Both the position numbers and the translations under genes were made by a program. From Planctomycetota bacterium (GTDB taxonomy: Bacteria > Planctomycetota > Phycisphaerae > Phycisphaerales > Zrk34), in the NCBI GenBank assembly GCA_016125255.1, contig WGMD01000007.1, positions 1-64,000 of the forward strand: a DNA stretch of 64,000 bases, written 5' to 3'. Under the pieces are notes generated by a model that was not told the origin of the DNA, ran no database searches, and saw only the letters and a program-made list of their open reading frames with translations. Positions within the stretch are counted from its first letter, which is position 1; each line of letters opens with the position of its first letter. Positions 23,702 through 33,370 of this stretch are shown here, piece after piece.

Positions 23702-26700
23702 AAAGCATCAAGCTCATCCAACGCGGACTGCGCTTCTACTGGCGGACGCATCTGGGCGTCGCGCTCGCCGCCGCGGTGGCGACGGCCGTGCTCGCCGGAG
23801 CGATGATCGTCGGCGACTCCGTCCGCGCTTCTCTGCGTCATATCGCCCTGGCCCGGCTCGGCAAGACGACGTTGGCGATGAACACCGCCGATCGCTTTTT
23901 CACGACGCAGCTCGCGGACGAAATCGCAAAGAAACTCAACTGCGATGCGGCGGCGGTCGTCGATGTGCCCGGCGTGGCGTCGGCGCAGGGCGGGCAGCAC
24001 CGCGCAGCGGGCGTGCACGTGCTCGGTGTCGATACGGCGTTCTGGAAACTCGGCGACGGCGATGTCCCGCTGCCCGACGACGGCGTCGTGCTCAATGAGC
24101 GACTCGCGGCGCAGCTTCGCGCCACCGTCGGCGAACGTGTCGTGCTGCGACTCGCCAAACCCAGCGCCCTGCCGCGCGACATTCCGCTCGGTTCCGAAGC
24201 CGAGGATTCGATCAGCGTGAGTCTCACCGTCAGCGCGATCGCGGATGAAGATCACATGGGCCCCTTCAGTCTGCTGGCCAATCAGATTCCGCCCTTCAAT
24301 GCGTTCGTGTCCCGCAAGCTGATACAGGAAAAGGCGAAGCTCGCCGGGCGGGCGAATCTGCTGTTGCTCAATGGCGAGGTGAGCGCCGAAACCGCCGACG
24401 CCGCGATCGCTTCAAGCTGGCGGCTCGCCGACATCGATGTCGACATCCGCACGCTCGACAAGCTCGGCCTCGTCGAACTGCGCAGCGGGCGCGTCTTTCT
24501 CGATCGCCCGATTGTCGACGCTGCGATGAAGACCGGCGACGATGCGACGCCCGTGCTGACGTACTTCGTCAACGAACTGCGCAAAGATGCGGAACATGTG
24601 ACGCCGTATTCGATGGTCACCGCGCGGGCGGACATTAATGACGACAACGTGGTCATCACCCAATGGCTCGCCGATGATCTGGCCGCGAAGGTCGGCGACA
24701 AGCTGACGCTCAAATACTTCGTGCTCGGCGATCAGCGCCAGCTTGTGGAGCAATCCTCCGACTTCACCGTCAGCGCGATCGTGCCCGCCGAAGGCCCCGG
24801 CGGCGATCGCGAATTGATGCCGATGTTTCCGGGGCTCGCGGATGTCGACAAGGCGCTGGACTGGCAGCCGGGCATTCCGATCGACCTGAAGCGCATCCGC
24901 GACAAGGATGAAAAATACTGGGATGAACATCGCGGGGCGCCCAAGGCATTCGTCTCGCTGGCCTGGGCGAAACAGCACTGGGCCAACCGATTCGGGGAGC
25001 TGACGGCCGTGCGCTGGCCGGCGAAGGATCATGACGCAAAGACGATCGCGCATCAGGTGCACGATGCGATGAACCCGGCGGCGCTCGGGCTGGTCATCAC
25101 GCCCGTGCGAGACGCCGCCATCGCCGCCAGCCAGCAGGGCACGGACTTCGGCGGGCTGTTCATCGGCCTGAGTTTCTTCCTCATCGTCGCCGCCATGGTG
25201 CTCACCGCGCTGATGTTCGCCTTCGGCGTCGAGCAGCGCAGCAGCGAGATCGGCACGCTGCTGGCCCTGGGCTTCACGCCCAAGCGCGTCCGGCGGCTCT
25301 GGCTCCTCGAAGGCGGCGCGCTGGCGATCATCGGCGCGCTGATCGGATTGCCATTGGCGATCGGGTACACGCATCTGGTTCTGGGTGCGCTCGGTTCACA
25401 GTGGAGCGGTGCGGTGGCGCAGACAAGCTTGCGTTATCACGCCGACCCGATGACGCTCATCACCGGCGGGGCGATCGGCGTCATCGTCGCGCTTTGCACG
25501 ATGGCCTGGTCCCTCCGCAAGGCGGCACGGCAGCCGGCACGCGCCCTGATGGCTGCCCGCTTCGGCATCGAGACGGCGCACGAAAAACGCGGCAAACAGT
25601 GGGGTTTCTGGATCGGGATTTTCTGTCTCATCGCCGGTGTCGGCACGGTGGTCACGCTCATCGCCGAGGGCAAGTCCGCCGACGCGGAGGGCTTTTTCTC
25701 CGCCGGCTCGCTGCTGCTCATCGGCGGACTGTGCCTGTGCGGGCGCCTGCTGCGCGGGGCCGGCGAAGGCAAGTCGGCACACATGACGCTCGGCTCGCTC
25801 GGCTGGCGGAACAGCGGTAGACGCCGCGGACGCTCGCTGGCCACAATCAGTATGCTCGCGTGCGGGTCGTTCCTCGTCGTCTCGATCAACGCCTTCCGTC
25901 ATGACCCGAATCAGGCCTCGCGCCTCGGCACCGGCGGGTACGCCCTTTTCGCGCAGACGACGCTGCCGGTGTATCACAACTTGAACACCGCGGAGGGCCG
26001 GGCGGCGTACGGGATCGACGAAGCGGCGATGAAGGATGTCGATGTGCTGGCGATGCGGCTGCGGGCGGGCGACGAGGCGAGTTGTCTGAATCTCAACAAG
26101 CCGCGCACGCCCCCGCTGCTCGGCGTCGACCCGCGGAAGCTTCAAGCGCGTCAAGCGTTCGACGGCGAGTGGGCGAAGCTCAGCGAGAAGCAGAAGGACG
26201 GTTCGACGCCGGCGATCATGGACGCGGCGGTGGCGCAGTGGATCATGCATCTGTCGATCGGCGACACGCTTGACGACACCGACGAGCGCGGCCGGCCGTA
26301 CAAGCTCAAGCTCGTCGGCGTGCTGCCGCCGTCGGTCATGCAGGGCTTCATGCTCATCGCCAACGATCAGTTCGAGGAGCGCTACCCGAGCATCGGCGGC
26401 ACGCGCGTCATGCTCATCGACGCGCCCCCGGAACGGGTTGACGCGGTGAAAGACGCGCTGGACCGGGCACTGGCCGATGCGGGCATCGAATCGATGACGA
26501 CGGCGAAACGTCTGGCGATGTTCAGCGAAGTGGAGAACACGTACCTGTCGATCTTCGCGGCGCTGGGCGGACTGGGCCTCATCCTCGGGTGCGTCGGGCT
26601 CGGGCTCGTCGCCGCGCGCAACGTGCTGGAGCGGCGGAGCGAACTGGCGCTGATGCGCTCGCTGGGATTTGCGAAGCGGTCGCTGATCTGGCTTGTGCTG

Positions 26701-26913
26701 GCGGAGCACTGGGGATTGTTGATGCTGGGCCTGGCGGTGGGCGTCATCGCGGCGGCGGTGGCGATCGTGCCGTCGCTTTCGCAGGCGGGGGCGCCGGCGG
26801 GGATGATGATCGTCACGCTCGTCGGCGTCATCGTCAGCGGGCTGGTGTGGACGGCCGCGGCGACGGCGGCGGCGCTGCGCGGGCGATTGACGGCGGCGCT
26901 GCGGAATGAATGA
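23698..26913 (+). CDS. Large FtsX-fold ABC permease (YbbP-like)
   Basis: 1071 residues. There is an N-terminal membrane anchor (about 18-40), a long periplasmic region, a first FtsX-type four-helix block (about 480-620), two helices near 640-690, a second periplasmic region and a C-terminal FtsX block (about 955-1065). This duplicated layout of about ten helices matches YbbP/LolC-relative permeases rather than MacB. In E. coli, ybbA-ybbP sits beside a thioesterase gene, and a thioesterase is also close here. Export or membrane extraction of a hydrophobic product is plausible. The sequence has no visible defect. Confidence 0.85.
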   Translation: MKSIKLIQRGLRFYWRTHLGVALAAAVATAVLAGAMIVGDSVRASLRHIALARLGKTTLAMNTADRFFTTQLADEIAKKLNCDAAAVVDVPGVASAQGGQHRAAGVHVLGVDTAFWKLGDGDVPLPDDGVVLNERLAAQLRATVGERVVLRLAKPSALPRDIPLGSEAEDSISVSLTVSAIADEDHMGPFSLLANQIPPFNAFVSRKLIQEKAKLAGRANLLLLNGEVSAETADAAIASSWRLADIDVDIRTLDKLGLVELRSGRVFLDRPIVDAAMKTGDDATPVLTYFVNELRKDAEHVTPYSMVTARADINDDNVVITQWLADDLAAKVGDKLTLKYFVLGDQRQLVEQSSDFTVSAIVPAEGPGGDRELMPMFPGLADVDKALDWQPGIPIDLKRIRDKDEKYWDEHRGAPKAFVSLAWAKQHWANRFGELTAVRWPAKDHDAKTIAHQVHDAMNPAALGLVITPVRDAAIAASQQGTDFGGLFIGLSFFLIVAAMVLTALMFAFGVEQRSSEIGTLLALGFTPKRVRRLWLLEGGALAIIGALIGLPLAIGYTHLVLGALGSQWSGAVAQTSLRYHADPMTLITGGAIGVIVALCTMAWSLRKAARQPARALMAARFGIETAHEKRGKQWGFWIGIFCLIAGVGTVVTLIAEGKSADAEGFFSAGSLLLIGGLCLCGRLLRGAGEGKSAHMTLGSLGWRNSGRRRGRSLATISMLACGSFLVVSINAFRHDPNQASRLGTGGYALFAQTTLPVYHNLNTAEGRAAYGIDEAAMKDVDVLAMRLRAGDEASCLNLNKPRTPPLLGVDPRKLQARQAFDGEWAKLSEKQKDGSTPAIMDAAVAQWIMHLSIGDTLDDTDERGRPYKLKLVGVLPPSVMQGFMLIANDQFEERYPSIGGTRVMLIDAPPERVDAVKDALDRALADAGIESMTTAKRLAMFSEVENTYLSIFAALGGLGLILGCVGLGLVAARNVLERRSELALMRSLGFAKRSLIWLVLAEHWGLLMLGLAVGVIAAAVAIVPSLSQAGAPAGMMIVTLVGVIVSGLVWTAAATAAALRGRLTAALRNE

Positions 26914-26931
26914 GAAGTGAGGGAGTGCTAA

Positions 26932-26943
26932 GCCGCAAGCGGC
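26932..26943. terminator. Hairpin between convergent genes
   Basis: GCCGC-AA-GCGGC in the 36-base gap between two convergent operons, followed by GAAAAGC. It may act as a bidirectional terminator, but the stem is short and there is no strong T-tract. Confidence 0.4.
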
Positions 26944-26949
26944 GAAAAG

Positions 26950-28224
26950 CTATTCGTGACGCAGAGCGATGATGGGGTCGAGCATGGCGGCGCGGTAGGC
27001 GGGGTAGAGACCGAAGACGATGCCGACGCAGGCGCTGATGCCCAGCGAGAGGATGAGTGAGCTGGGGGTGACGATGGTGGGCATGTGCGCGAAGTGGGTG
27101 ATCATGGCGGGGATGAGGATGCCCAGTCCCACGCCGATGAGGCCGCCCATCAATGAGAGCACCATCGTTTCGATGAGGAACTGTCCGATGATCTGCTTGC
27201 GTTTGGCGCCGATGGCGCGGCGGATGCCGATCTCGCGGGTGCGCTCGGTGACGGAGGCGAGCATGATGTTCATGATGCCGATGCCGCCGACGAGGAGCGA
27301 GATGCCGGCGATGGAGCCGAGGACGATGCTGAAGATGCGCTGCGTTTCGCGGGCCTGATTCAAGAGCGAAAGCGGCACGGAAATCTGGTAGTCGGTTTTC
27401 TTGTGAAAGCGTTCGAGCATGGTGCGAATGGCGTCGGCGGTGGGTTCGACGTTTTCGATTTCATCAACGCGCGCGATGAGCTTGTGCAGTTCGACCTGCT
27501 CGCGGACGTACGAGCCGGACCCGCGGCTTGTGTAAAGATCGCCGAAGCGCATGCGTGCGGTGGAGAGCGGGATGTACGCATCGGTCGGTTCGTCAGGCGT
27601 CTGCACGCCGCCGCCGCTGGCGTCTTCGGTCCGCACGATGCCGATGACGACGAAGGCGTTGGACCCGATGGTGACGGTTTGCCCGATGCTGTTGGCGCCG
27701 GCGAGCAGTTGCCTTGCCGCCTGCTCGGCCAGCACGCATACATTCGCACTGGTCTCCTCATCGTGCTGCGTGATCACGCGACCGGCGAGCAGCGGGCGCT
27801 CCACCAGATCGAACCACCCCGGCGTCGTGCCGACGAGCCGCACATCCATCGCCCGCTCCCCCAGCCGGGCCTCGACGCGATTGATCTTCGCGGGGACCGT
27901 CGTCTCGACGTCCGGGCACGTCTCGGCGATGCGCTGTTCGTCCGCATACAGCAGTCCGAAGATGCTCATGAACGTCCGCCGGCTCGCGGAGGTGGCGCGC
28001 TCGTCCTCCTGCGGTTTGATCGAGGTGATGATCACGTTGTGCGCGCCGAGCTTTTCGATCTGCTGAAGCGCCTGCCGGCTCGCGCCTTCGCCGACGGAGA
28101 GCATCGCCACGACCGACCCCACGCCGAACACCACGCCGAGCATCGTCAGCATCGAGCGCAGCTTGTGCAGAAGCAGACTCTTGATGCCAAGCTGAATCTC
28201 GCGGATGAGAAGCACGACGGTCAT
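26950..28224 (-). CDS. macB: MacB-type ABC transporter permease
   Basis: 424 residues. One membrane helix lies near the N-terminus (SLLLHKLRSMLTMLGVVFGVGSVVAM), followed by a periplasmic MacB_PCD domain (about 50-270) and three C-terminal helices of the FtsX fold. VTERTREIGIRRAIGAKRKQI (about 329-349) is a hallmark of MacB/LolC permeases. In E. coli MacB the ATPase is fused to the permease; here it is a separate gene three bases upstream. With the adaptor and outer-membrane protein encoded in the same operon it should form a tripartite pump that expels peptides, lipids or macrolide-like compounds from the periplasm. Confidence 0.9.
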   Translation of the reverse strand: MTVVLLIREIQLGIKSLLLHKLRSMLTMLGVVFGVGSVVAMLSVGEGASRQALQQIEKLGAHNVIITSIKPQEDERATSASRRTFMSIFGLLYADEQRIAETCPDVETTVPAKINRVEARLGERAMDVRLVGTTPGWFDLVERPLLAGRVITQHDEETSANVCVLAEQAARQLLAGANSIGQTVTIGSNAFVVIGIVRTEDASGGGVQTPDEPTDAYIPLSTARMRFGDLYTSRGSGSYVREQVELHKLIARVDEIENVEPTADAIRTMLERFHKKTDYQISVPLSLLNQARETQRIFSIVLGSIAGISLLVGGIGIMNIMLASVTERTREIGIRRAIGAKRKQIIGQFLIETMVLSLMGGLIGVGLGILIPAMITHFAHMPTIVTPSSLILSLGISACVGIVFGLYPAYRAAMLDPIIALRHE

Positions 28225-28227
28225 GGG

Positions 28228-28962
28228 TTATTGCTCGATGCGGTCGACGCGGCCGTCGCGCATGTGAAGGCGATGGCTGGCGTAGGCGGCGATGTCGTTT
28301 TCGTGGGTGACCATCACGATGGTGCGGCCCTGCTTGTGCAGCTCGGTGAGGAGCTTCATGATGGCGACGCTGGTGGCGGTGTCGAGATTGCCGGTCGGTT
28401 CGTCGGCGAGGATGATCGACGGATCGTTGGCGAGACTGCGGGCGATGGCGACGCGCTGCTGTTGTCCGCCGGAAAGCTGCATCGGCCGGTGATCGAGCCG
28501 ATCGCCGAGGGCGACCATGCCCGCCAGCTCCGCCGCGCGTCGAGCGCTCTTGCGCGCGTCCCATCCCATGTAGTGCATCGGGATTTCGATGTTCTCGCGC
28601 ACGGTCAATTGCGGAATCAGATTGAAGCTCTGAAAGATGAAGCCCAGCCGGCGGAGGCGCAGATGGCTGAGCCGGTCGTCATTCATCTGGCCGATGTCTT
28701 CGCCTTCGATGAGCAGTTGGCCGGTCGTGGGGCGGTCGAGGCAGCCGAGCAGATTGAGCATGGTGGACTTGCCCGAGCCGGACGCGCCGAGGATGGCCCA
28801 GAAGCTGCCGCGCCGAAACTTGAGCGAGACGCCGTCGAGCGCCTTCACTTCGTTATCGCCCATCCGATAAATCTTGCGGACATCGCGCAGCTCGATGACG
28901 GCGTCATCGCGGCCGTGCGCCGGCGGCGCTTCGGGTTCGAGAACCATCGTCGCATCCGTCAT
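28228..28962 (-). CDS. MacB-type ABC transporter ATP-binding protein
   Basis: 244 residues with complete motifs: Walker A GASGSGKS (about 57-64), Q-loop FIFQSFNL, signature LSGGQQQR (about 159-166), Walker [13 protein letters not shown] and H-loop THENDI. Its start overlaps the adaptor stop (ATGA) and its stop lies three bases before the permease start, consistent with a single translation unit. It supplies ATP-driven motion to the MacB permease. Confidence 0.92.
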   Translation of the reverse strand: MTDATMVLEPEAPPAHGRDDAVIELRDVRKIYRMGDNEVKALDGVSLKFRRGSFWAILGASGSGKSTMLNLLGCLDRPTTGQLLIEGEDIGQMNDDRLSHLRLRRLGFIFQSFNLIPQLTVRENIEIPMHYMGWDARKSARRAAELAGMVALGDRLDHRPMQLSGGQQQRVAIARSLANDPSIILADEPTGNLDTATSVAIMKLLTELHKQGRTIVMVTHENDIAAYASHRLHMRDGRVDRIEQ

Positions 28963-30788
28963 GGCTGAGACGCTCGGGCGGGTTTGGCATCGGCGTTGTC
29001 GGAGCCGGTCGAAGGGGTTGAGGCGTCGGCGGGTCGGCGATGACGTTCGCCATCGCCGCCGCTTGTCGCGCCGCCGTTGTCACTTGCGGCGCCGGCATCG
29101 CCGCCGTCGGGTTTGCGCCGCTTGTAGGAGCCCTTGGGCCGCTCGCCTGCACCGGGGCCTGCCTCGCCGCCGGTGGGGCCGGAGGTTGCGGGAGCGCTGG
29201 CGTCCGGGCCGGCGTTCTCGCTGTTGTGCTTGGGCTTGGTGTTGATCTCCGGCAGGCCGCTCGTACCTTCGACGCGCGACGGCGCCAAGGGCGGAGTCAG
29301 CAGCACGTGTTCGCCCGGCTCGAGGCCTTCGATGATGTGCACCATGCGATTGTTGTCGAGCCCGATCTTCACCGGCCTCGGCTGCGGGCCGTCGGGACCG
29401 AGCAGGTAAACCGTCGGCTTACCCTTGACGCGCATCATCGCCTGCACGGGGACGTACATTGCATTGTCAAGCTGCTCGACGATGATCTCGGCGCGGCAGC
29501 TCATGCCGGGGCGCATCTCGTGCGTGTCGCCGTCGATCTCGATCTCGGTGTTGAACACCTTCAGATCGGGATTGAGCCAGACGCTCTGCGAGTCCGGCTG
29601 GGTCGCCACGCGATGCACATGCCCGCCGTAAACCTTTCCGGGCAGCGCATCGGAGGTGATCCGCACGGGCAGACCCTCGTGAATCTTGTTGAAGACCGAT
29701 TCGTGAATCTTCACGTCGGCCATCATCTGCTCCGCCGTCGGCAGGCGCATCAGTTCCTGCCGCTCGGTGACTTCGACGCCGACGGCGATCGGGTCGGAGT
29801 TGGAGCGATAGGACTGCGAGCCGACCGTCGAGTAGACGACCATGCCCCCGACGGGCGCGTAGATCTTGCACTTGCTGATCTGGTCGTTGAGCTTGCCGAG
29901 TTTCTCTTTTTCGCGGTTGAACGAAGCTTCCTTGGCCCGCTGGTCGGCCTCGGCGTTGATGATGCTGCTGTTGGCCTTGTGCTTGGTCTTGTCCAGCAGG
30001 AACGTCTTCTGATCCACATCGCTCTGAAGCTTCGCGAGCGTGCGCTGGTAGGTGAATTTGCGGAGCAGGTCCAGTTCGCGATGCGCGCTTTCGACTTCGA
30101 GCTGGGCGCTCTGCTCATCAAGCTCATCGCCCTGAAGCTCGTTAAGCGTGATGTACCCTTCCGCTTGCAGCTTCTTGGACCATTCGAGCTTCTCGGCGGC
30201 GAGCTTCTGTTTGGCCTCGGCGATCGAGATGGCTTTCTGAGCGTCGGCCAGTTCGTTCTGGTATTCGCCTTCGATGTACTTTTTCAGATCAAGCTGCGCC
30301 AGTTGAAGGTCCACATCCGCGGCGCTGATGTCGGCCTGCGCCTGCTTGCGCGCGACATCGAGATTCTCGCTGGCCTGAATCTTGTTGGACTCGGCGTTCT
30401 GGTAGGCGATTTCCTGGTCGATCTTCTTGTCCGCAAGCGTGGACGAATCGAGTTCGACAAGCAGATCGCCCTGCTTGACGATCGTGCCTTCCTCGACGAG
30501 CGAGAGGATGGCGGCGCGGCCCTCGACCTCGCTCTTGATGACGATCGCCTGCGCGGAGCGGACGGAGCCGGCGACGTCGACGCTGATCGTCAGCGGGCCG
30601 CGCTTCACTTCGTAGGTCGGGGCATTGGCCCATCGATCGGTGGCGGGGGCGCTTTTGCCCATGAGCATCGCCACCAGCACGACGGCTCCGACGCCGCAGC
30701 CGAGCACCCCGACCCAGACCCATCGCTTGAGCCATCCGCCGCGCGGCCGGACTTGCGCTTCAGTGAGACTCGTTGGGGTTGAACTCAC
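28959..30788 (-). CDS. Periplasmic adaptor (HlyD/MacA-like) of the tripartite pump
   Basis: 609 residues from a GTG with AAGGA six to eight bases upstream; this start lies inside the end of the TolC-like gene (29-base overlap). One membrane anchor is at about 19-44. A lipoyl-like half domain follows (IKSEVEGRAAILSLVEEGTIVKQGDLL). Long coiled-coil hairpins run from about 110 to 310, the second lipoyl half contains KIYAPVGGMVVY, and beta-barrel/MP domains extend to about 520. The last 90 residues are a Gly/Ser/Ala/Pro-rich tail with basic patches (YKRRKPDGG), not part of the fold and unusual for MacA. The adaptor links the ABC permease to the outer-membrane channel. Confidence 0.88.
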   Translation of the reverse strand: MSSTPTSLTEAQVRPRGGWLKRWVWVGVLGCGVGAVVLVAMLMGKSAPATDRWANAPTYEVKRGPLTISVDVAGSVRSAQAIVIKSEVEGRAAILSLVEEGTIVKQGDLLVELDSSTLADKKIDQEIAYQNAESNKIQASENLDVARKQAQADISAADVDLQLAQLDLKKYIEGEYQNELADAQKAISIAEAKQKLAAEKLEWSKKLQAEGYITLNELQGDELDEQSAQLEVESAHRELDLLRKFTYQRTLAKLQSDVDQKTFLLDKTKHKANSSIINAEADQRAKEASFNREKEKLGKLNDQISKCKIYAPVGGMVVYSTVGSQSYRSNSDPIAVGVEVTERQELMRLPTAEQMMADVKIHESVFNKIHEGLPVRITSDALPGKVYGGHVHRVATQPDSQSVWLNPDLKVFNTEIEIDGDTHEMRPGMSCRAEIIVEQLDNAMYVPVQAMMRVKGKPTVYLLGPDGPQPRPVKIGLDNNRMVHIIEGLEPGEHVLLTPPLAPSRVEGTSGLPEINTKPKHNSENAGPDASAPATSGPTGGEAGPGAGERPKGSYKRRKPDGGDAGAASDNGGATSGGDGERHRRPADASTPSTGSDNADAKPARASQP

Positions 30789-32634
30789 GCCATTGTCCTT
30801 TCGAATCGACTTGCAGGACGCCCATGTCCCGCTGAAGTTGGAGTTCATTGACACGATAGTCGACGAGCGATGCGGTCAGCGCGTTCTGAGCGTCGAGCAG
30901 GTCGCGTTCGGCTTCGAGCACGTCACGAATGGCGGCGCGCCCGGCCTGCAGAAACAGCTTCGTTGAGTCGACGCGTCGCCGGGCAAGCTGCATCGCCACC
31001 ACCTGAATCTTATAGCTCTCGCGGGCCTGAAGCAGTTGCCGCAAGCCGCTGCGGATATCGAGCTTGATCTGGTCCTCCAGCGCCTGCACATCACGCACCG
31101 AACGCTCAAGATTAATGTACGAATCGCGATAGATATTGCGTTCGGCCGTCCGTTCCCAGGGCAGATCCAGCTCCAGCCCCGCACTGTACGACCCGCGCGA
31201 GGGGCGAAGCTGCGCATCGGGCAGCGTCGCCGAACCGATGCCGCGCGTCTGGCCGATCGACGCATTGCCCACCAGATTCACGCCCATCTTCAGCGCATCC
31301 GCCGCCACGACCACCGCCCGCTGCGCATCGTACACCTGACCCTGCGCCACACGCAGGTCCGTGCGGTTGTCCAGCGCGAACTTGACCGCCTGACTCTCCG
31401 CCATCTCGTAAGGCCCCGCGCCTTTGGTGTCCGGTTCGGGCAGGACCACCGGCGCGTCGGCCGCCAGACTCGGCGCGTGTGCGTTCGCCGCCGCCTTGGC
31501 CAGTTCGTCCGGCTCGCCGAGCACCTTCCGCGCGTTGGCCGCCAGACGCTCGAGCTCCATCCGGTCCAGCGCGATGTTCGCATCGGTGGGAAGGCCCAGC
31601 GTGATCTTGAAGCGGTCCAGTGCCTGTTGATACGACTGCTGGGCCTTGATCCAGTTCTCGCGCGCCCGCAGTTCGTCCTGCTGGGCCTGGTCGACTTCGA
31701 TCGAAGAAAGCCGCTGCGCATCGCCGAGGCGGCGGGCGCGGCGGGCGCTGGTGATCAGGCGCTCGTAGTTGCCGGCCGCGTTGGTCACCTGGTCTTCGTT
31801 CTGAAGCACCGACAGATAATCGCTGGCGACGTTGACGACGAACTGGCGCTTGAACCGCTCGAAGTTCCAGAAGGCGTAGACCAGATCGCGCTGGGCCTGC
31901 GTGAGCGGCTCGCGCACGATGTACTCGCCGGCCCCGCGCATGAGCGGGATCGTCACCGACACATCGCTGAAAATACCAACGGAGGATTGTCCATCGGAGG
32001 ACAGCAGCTTGGCGAGGTCCACGATGAGCCGGCCGGTGAGGATGGCGCCGCTCTCGAATTTCTTGTCGACGCGGAAAGTGCCGGAGGTGAGGTTGCCGGT
32101 GGTGGGGGCGCCGCTCGCGTGGTCGGTGGAGAGAATCGACTCGATGAGGCCGGTGTAGGTGTTGCGGAATTCGTCGAGGTTCAGGTCCAGGTCCAGCGCG
32201 GTGCGGAAGACATCTTCTTTGCGACTCTGATACTCGCGGCTGTTGCGGGCGCCGACGGCGAGGGATTCGAGGAGCGTGAGCTTGACGGGCTTGCCGCTTT
32301 CAAAGGGGGCGGCCAACTCGGCCTCGCTGGGGGCGCGGGCGGGGTAGTTTTTTTCGGGCCAGTGGGCGATGGGTTTGAGCTGGTCGGAGCCGATCGATTC
32401 GGGACCGGCGATGGGCAGATTCTGGAGGGAGATGAGTCGGCGGCGGAGGGTGTCGGCGGGGGTTTCGATGGTGAACGGTTCGTTGTGTCCCAGCGCCTCG
32501 GCCTGCCCCTGTTTGAGCAGGTCCGCGGTGACTTTGTCGGCGTCTTTGCGGTAATCGGCGGGTTGACACCCGCTCAGAATCCCGCAGCCGACAATCGCCA
32601 GCACAAAAATGACAATGGCGCGCGATTGCTTCAA
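30760..32634 (-). CDS. TolC-like outer membrane efflux lipoprotein
   Basis: 624 residues from a TTG. The TTG is preferred because GAGG precedes it and it gives a proper lipoprotein signal ending at ILSGC (about 19-23); longer readings lack a signal. Two outer-membrane efflux repeats are recognisable by long amphipathic helices with Q/A/R-rich faces (ARRLGDAQRLSSIEVDQAQQ, KFALDNRTDLRVAQGQVYDA, LQARESYKIQVVAMQLARRR). The protein is longer than typical TolC (about 470), with extra N-terminal sequence before the first repeat. It is the first gene of a four-gene reverse operon and would form the exit duct for the MacAB-type pump. Confidence 0.87.
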   Translation of the reverse strand: MKQSRAIVIFVLAIVGCGILSGCQPADYRKDADKVTADLLKQGQAEALGHNEPFTIETPADTLRRRLISLQNLPIAGPESIGSDQLKPIAHWPEKNYPARAPSEAELAAPFESGKPVKLTLLESLAVGARNSREYQSRKEDVFRTALDLDLNLDEFRNTYTGLIESILSTDHASGAPTTGNLTSGTFRVDKKFESGAILTGRLIVDLAKLLSSDGQSSVGIFSDVSVTIPLMRGAGEYIVREPLTQAQRDLVYAFWNFERFKRQFVVNVASDYLSVLQNEDQVTNAAGNYERLITSARRARRLGDAQRLSSIEVDQAQQDELRARENWIKAQQSYQQALDRFKITLGLPTDANIALDRMELERLAANARKVLGEPDELAKAAANAHAPSLAADAPVVLPEPDTKGAGPYEMAESQAVKFALDNRTDLRVAQGQVYDAQRAVVVAADALKMGVNLVGNASIGQTRGIGSATLPDAQLRPSRGSYSAGLELDLPWERTAERNIYRDSYINLERSVRDVQALEDQIKLDIRSGLRQLLQARESYKIQVVAMQLARRRVDSTKLFLQAGRAAIRDVLEAERDLLDAQNALTASLVDYRVNELQLQRDMGVLQVDSKGQWREFNPNESH

Positions 32635-32661
32635 ATCAACCTCAAGTGAGCGGTGGGATGG

Positions 32662-32745
32662 CACAGTATGTACTGTGACTATCTTATCCGGGTTCGCCCG
32701 CAGGTAAATAGCGTAGATGACACGTGTCAGGTCAGGGCATGACCT
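32662..32745. promoter_or_regulatory. Three clustered palindromes, candidate operators
   Basis: In the 208-base divergent gap between the efflux operon and the sigma factor gene there are CACAGTA-TG-TACTGTG (32662-32677), TGACACGTGTCA (32718-32729) and AGGTCA-N5-TGACCT (32729-32745). All three are perfect inverted repeats of a size suited to dimeric regulators. The first covers the predicted start of the efflux transcript. No regulator gene other than the ECF sigma factor is adjacent. Confidence 0.55.
32681..32708 (-). promoter_or_regulatory. Promoter of the tolC-macAB operon
   Basis: On the reverse strand, TTTACC (32708-32703), a 16-base spacer and TAAGAT (32686-32681), giving a start near 32674, about 40 bases before the TTG codon. 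It sits beside a palindrome that would overlap the transcription start. Confidence 0.5.
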
Positions 32746-32842
32746 TATCGGCAAGGGTTGGTAAATGAGGTAAAATTCATGGTGAGATTCGTGCCCGGGG
32801 CGGTAATCTAAGGTAGAGGCACACGTCCCGGAGTCTGCGAAA

Positions 32843-33370
32843 GTGAGTTCGCCCGACCGCACAGCCCGGTTTGTTCAGCAGCTTACCACCTGTCAAAGCA
32901 GGGTTTACGCATATATTGCCACGCTCGTCGGCGACCTCGATCAGGCGCATGATGTCTTGCAGGAGACCAACCTGGTGCTCTGGGAGAAATCCGCGGAGTA
33001 CGAGGAGGGCCGGGATTTTCTGGCGTGGGCGTGCGGGGTGGCGAAGTACCAGGTGCTGGCCCACCGGCGGGACCGGGGGCGCGATCGGCTGCGGTTCTCC
33101 GACACGGTGACCGAACAGCTTGCGGAGGAAACCATCCGCGAGAGCGGCACGGCGGAGGATCGGCGGCGAGCGCTGCACGGCTGTCTGAACAAGCTGCCGG
33201 CCCGACAGCACGACCTGCTGCTCCGCCGCTACAGTCCCGATGGATCGGTGCAGGCCATCGCGGCTCAACTGGGCCGGCCGGTCGGCTCGATCTCGCAGGC
33301 GATATACCGGATTCGCAAGGCGCTGGCGGAGTGCGTCGAGCGGACGATGCGCGCGGAGGGCCGGTCATGA
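32843..33370 (+). CDS. ECF RNA polymerase sigma factor (planctomycete FecR-associated type)
   Basis: 175 residues, GTG start. Region 2 is seen as RVYAYIATLVGDLDQAHDVLQETNLVLWEK (about 20-49) and region 4 as LLLRRYSPDGSVQAIAAQLGRPVGSISQAIYRIRKAL (about 125-161), with the usual helix-turn-helix. It overlaps the following membrane FecR-like gene by 4 bases, the typical arrangement in planctomycetes and verrucomicrobia, where the partner holds or senses on behalf of the sigma factor. Likely targets include its own operon and the secreted proteins downstream, but no repeated promoter motif was identified. Confidence 0.88.
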   Translation: MSSPDRTARFVQQLTTCQSRVYAYIATLVGDLDQAHDVLQETNLVLWEKSAEYEEGRDFLAWACGVAKYQVLAHRRDRGRDRLRFSDTVTEQLAEETIRESGTAEDRRRALHGCLNKLPARQHDLLLRRYSPDGSVQAIAAQLGRPVGSISQAIYRIRKALAECVERTMRAEGRS

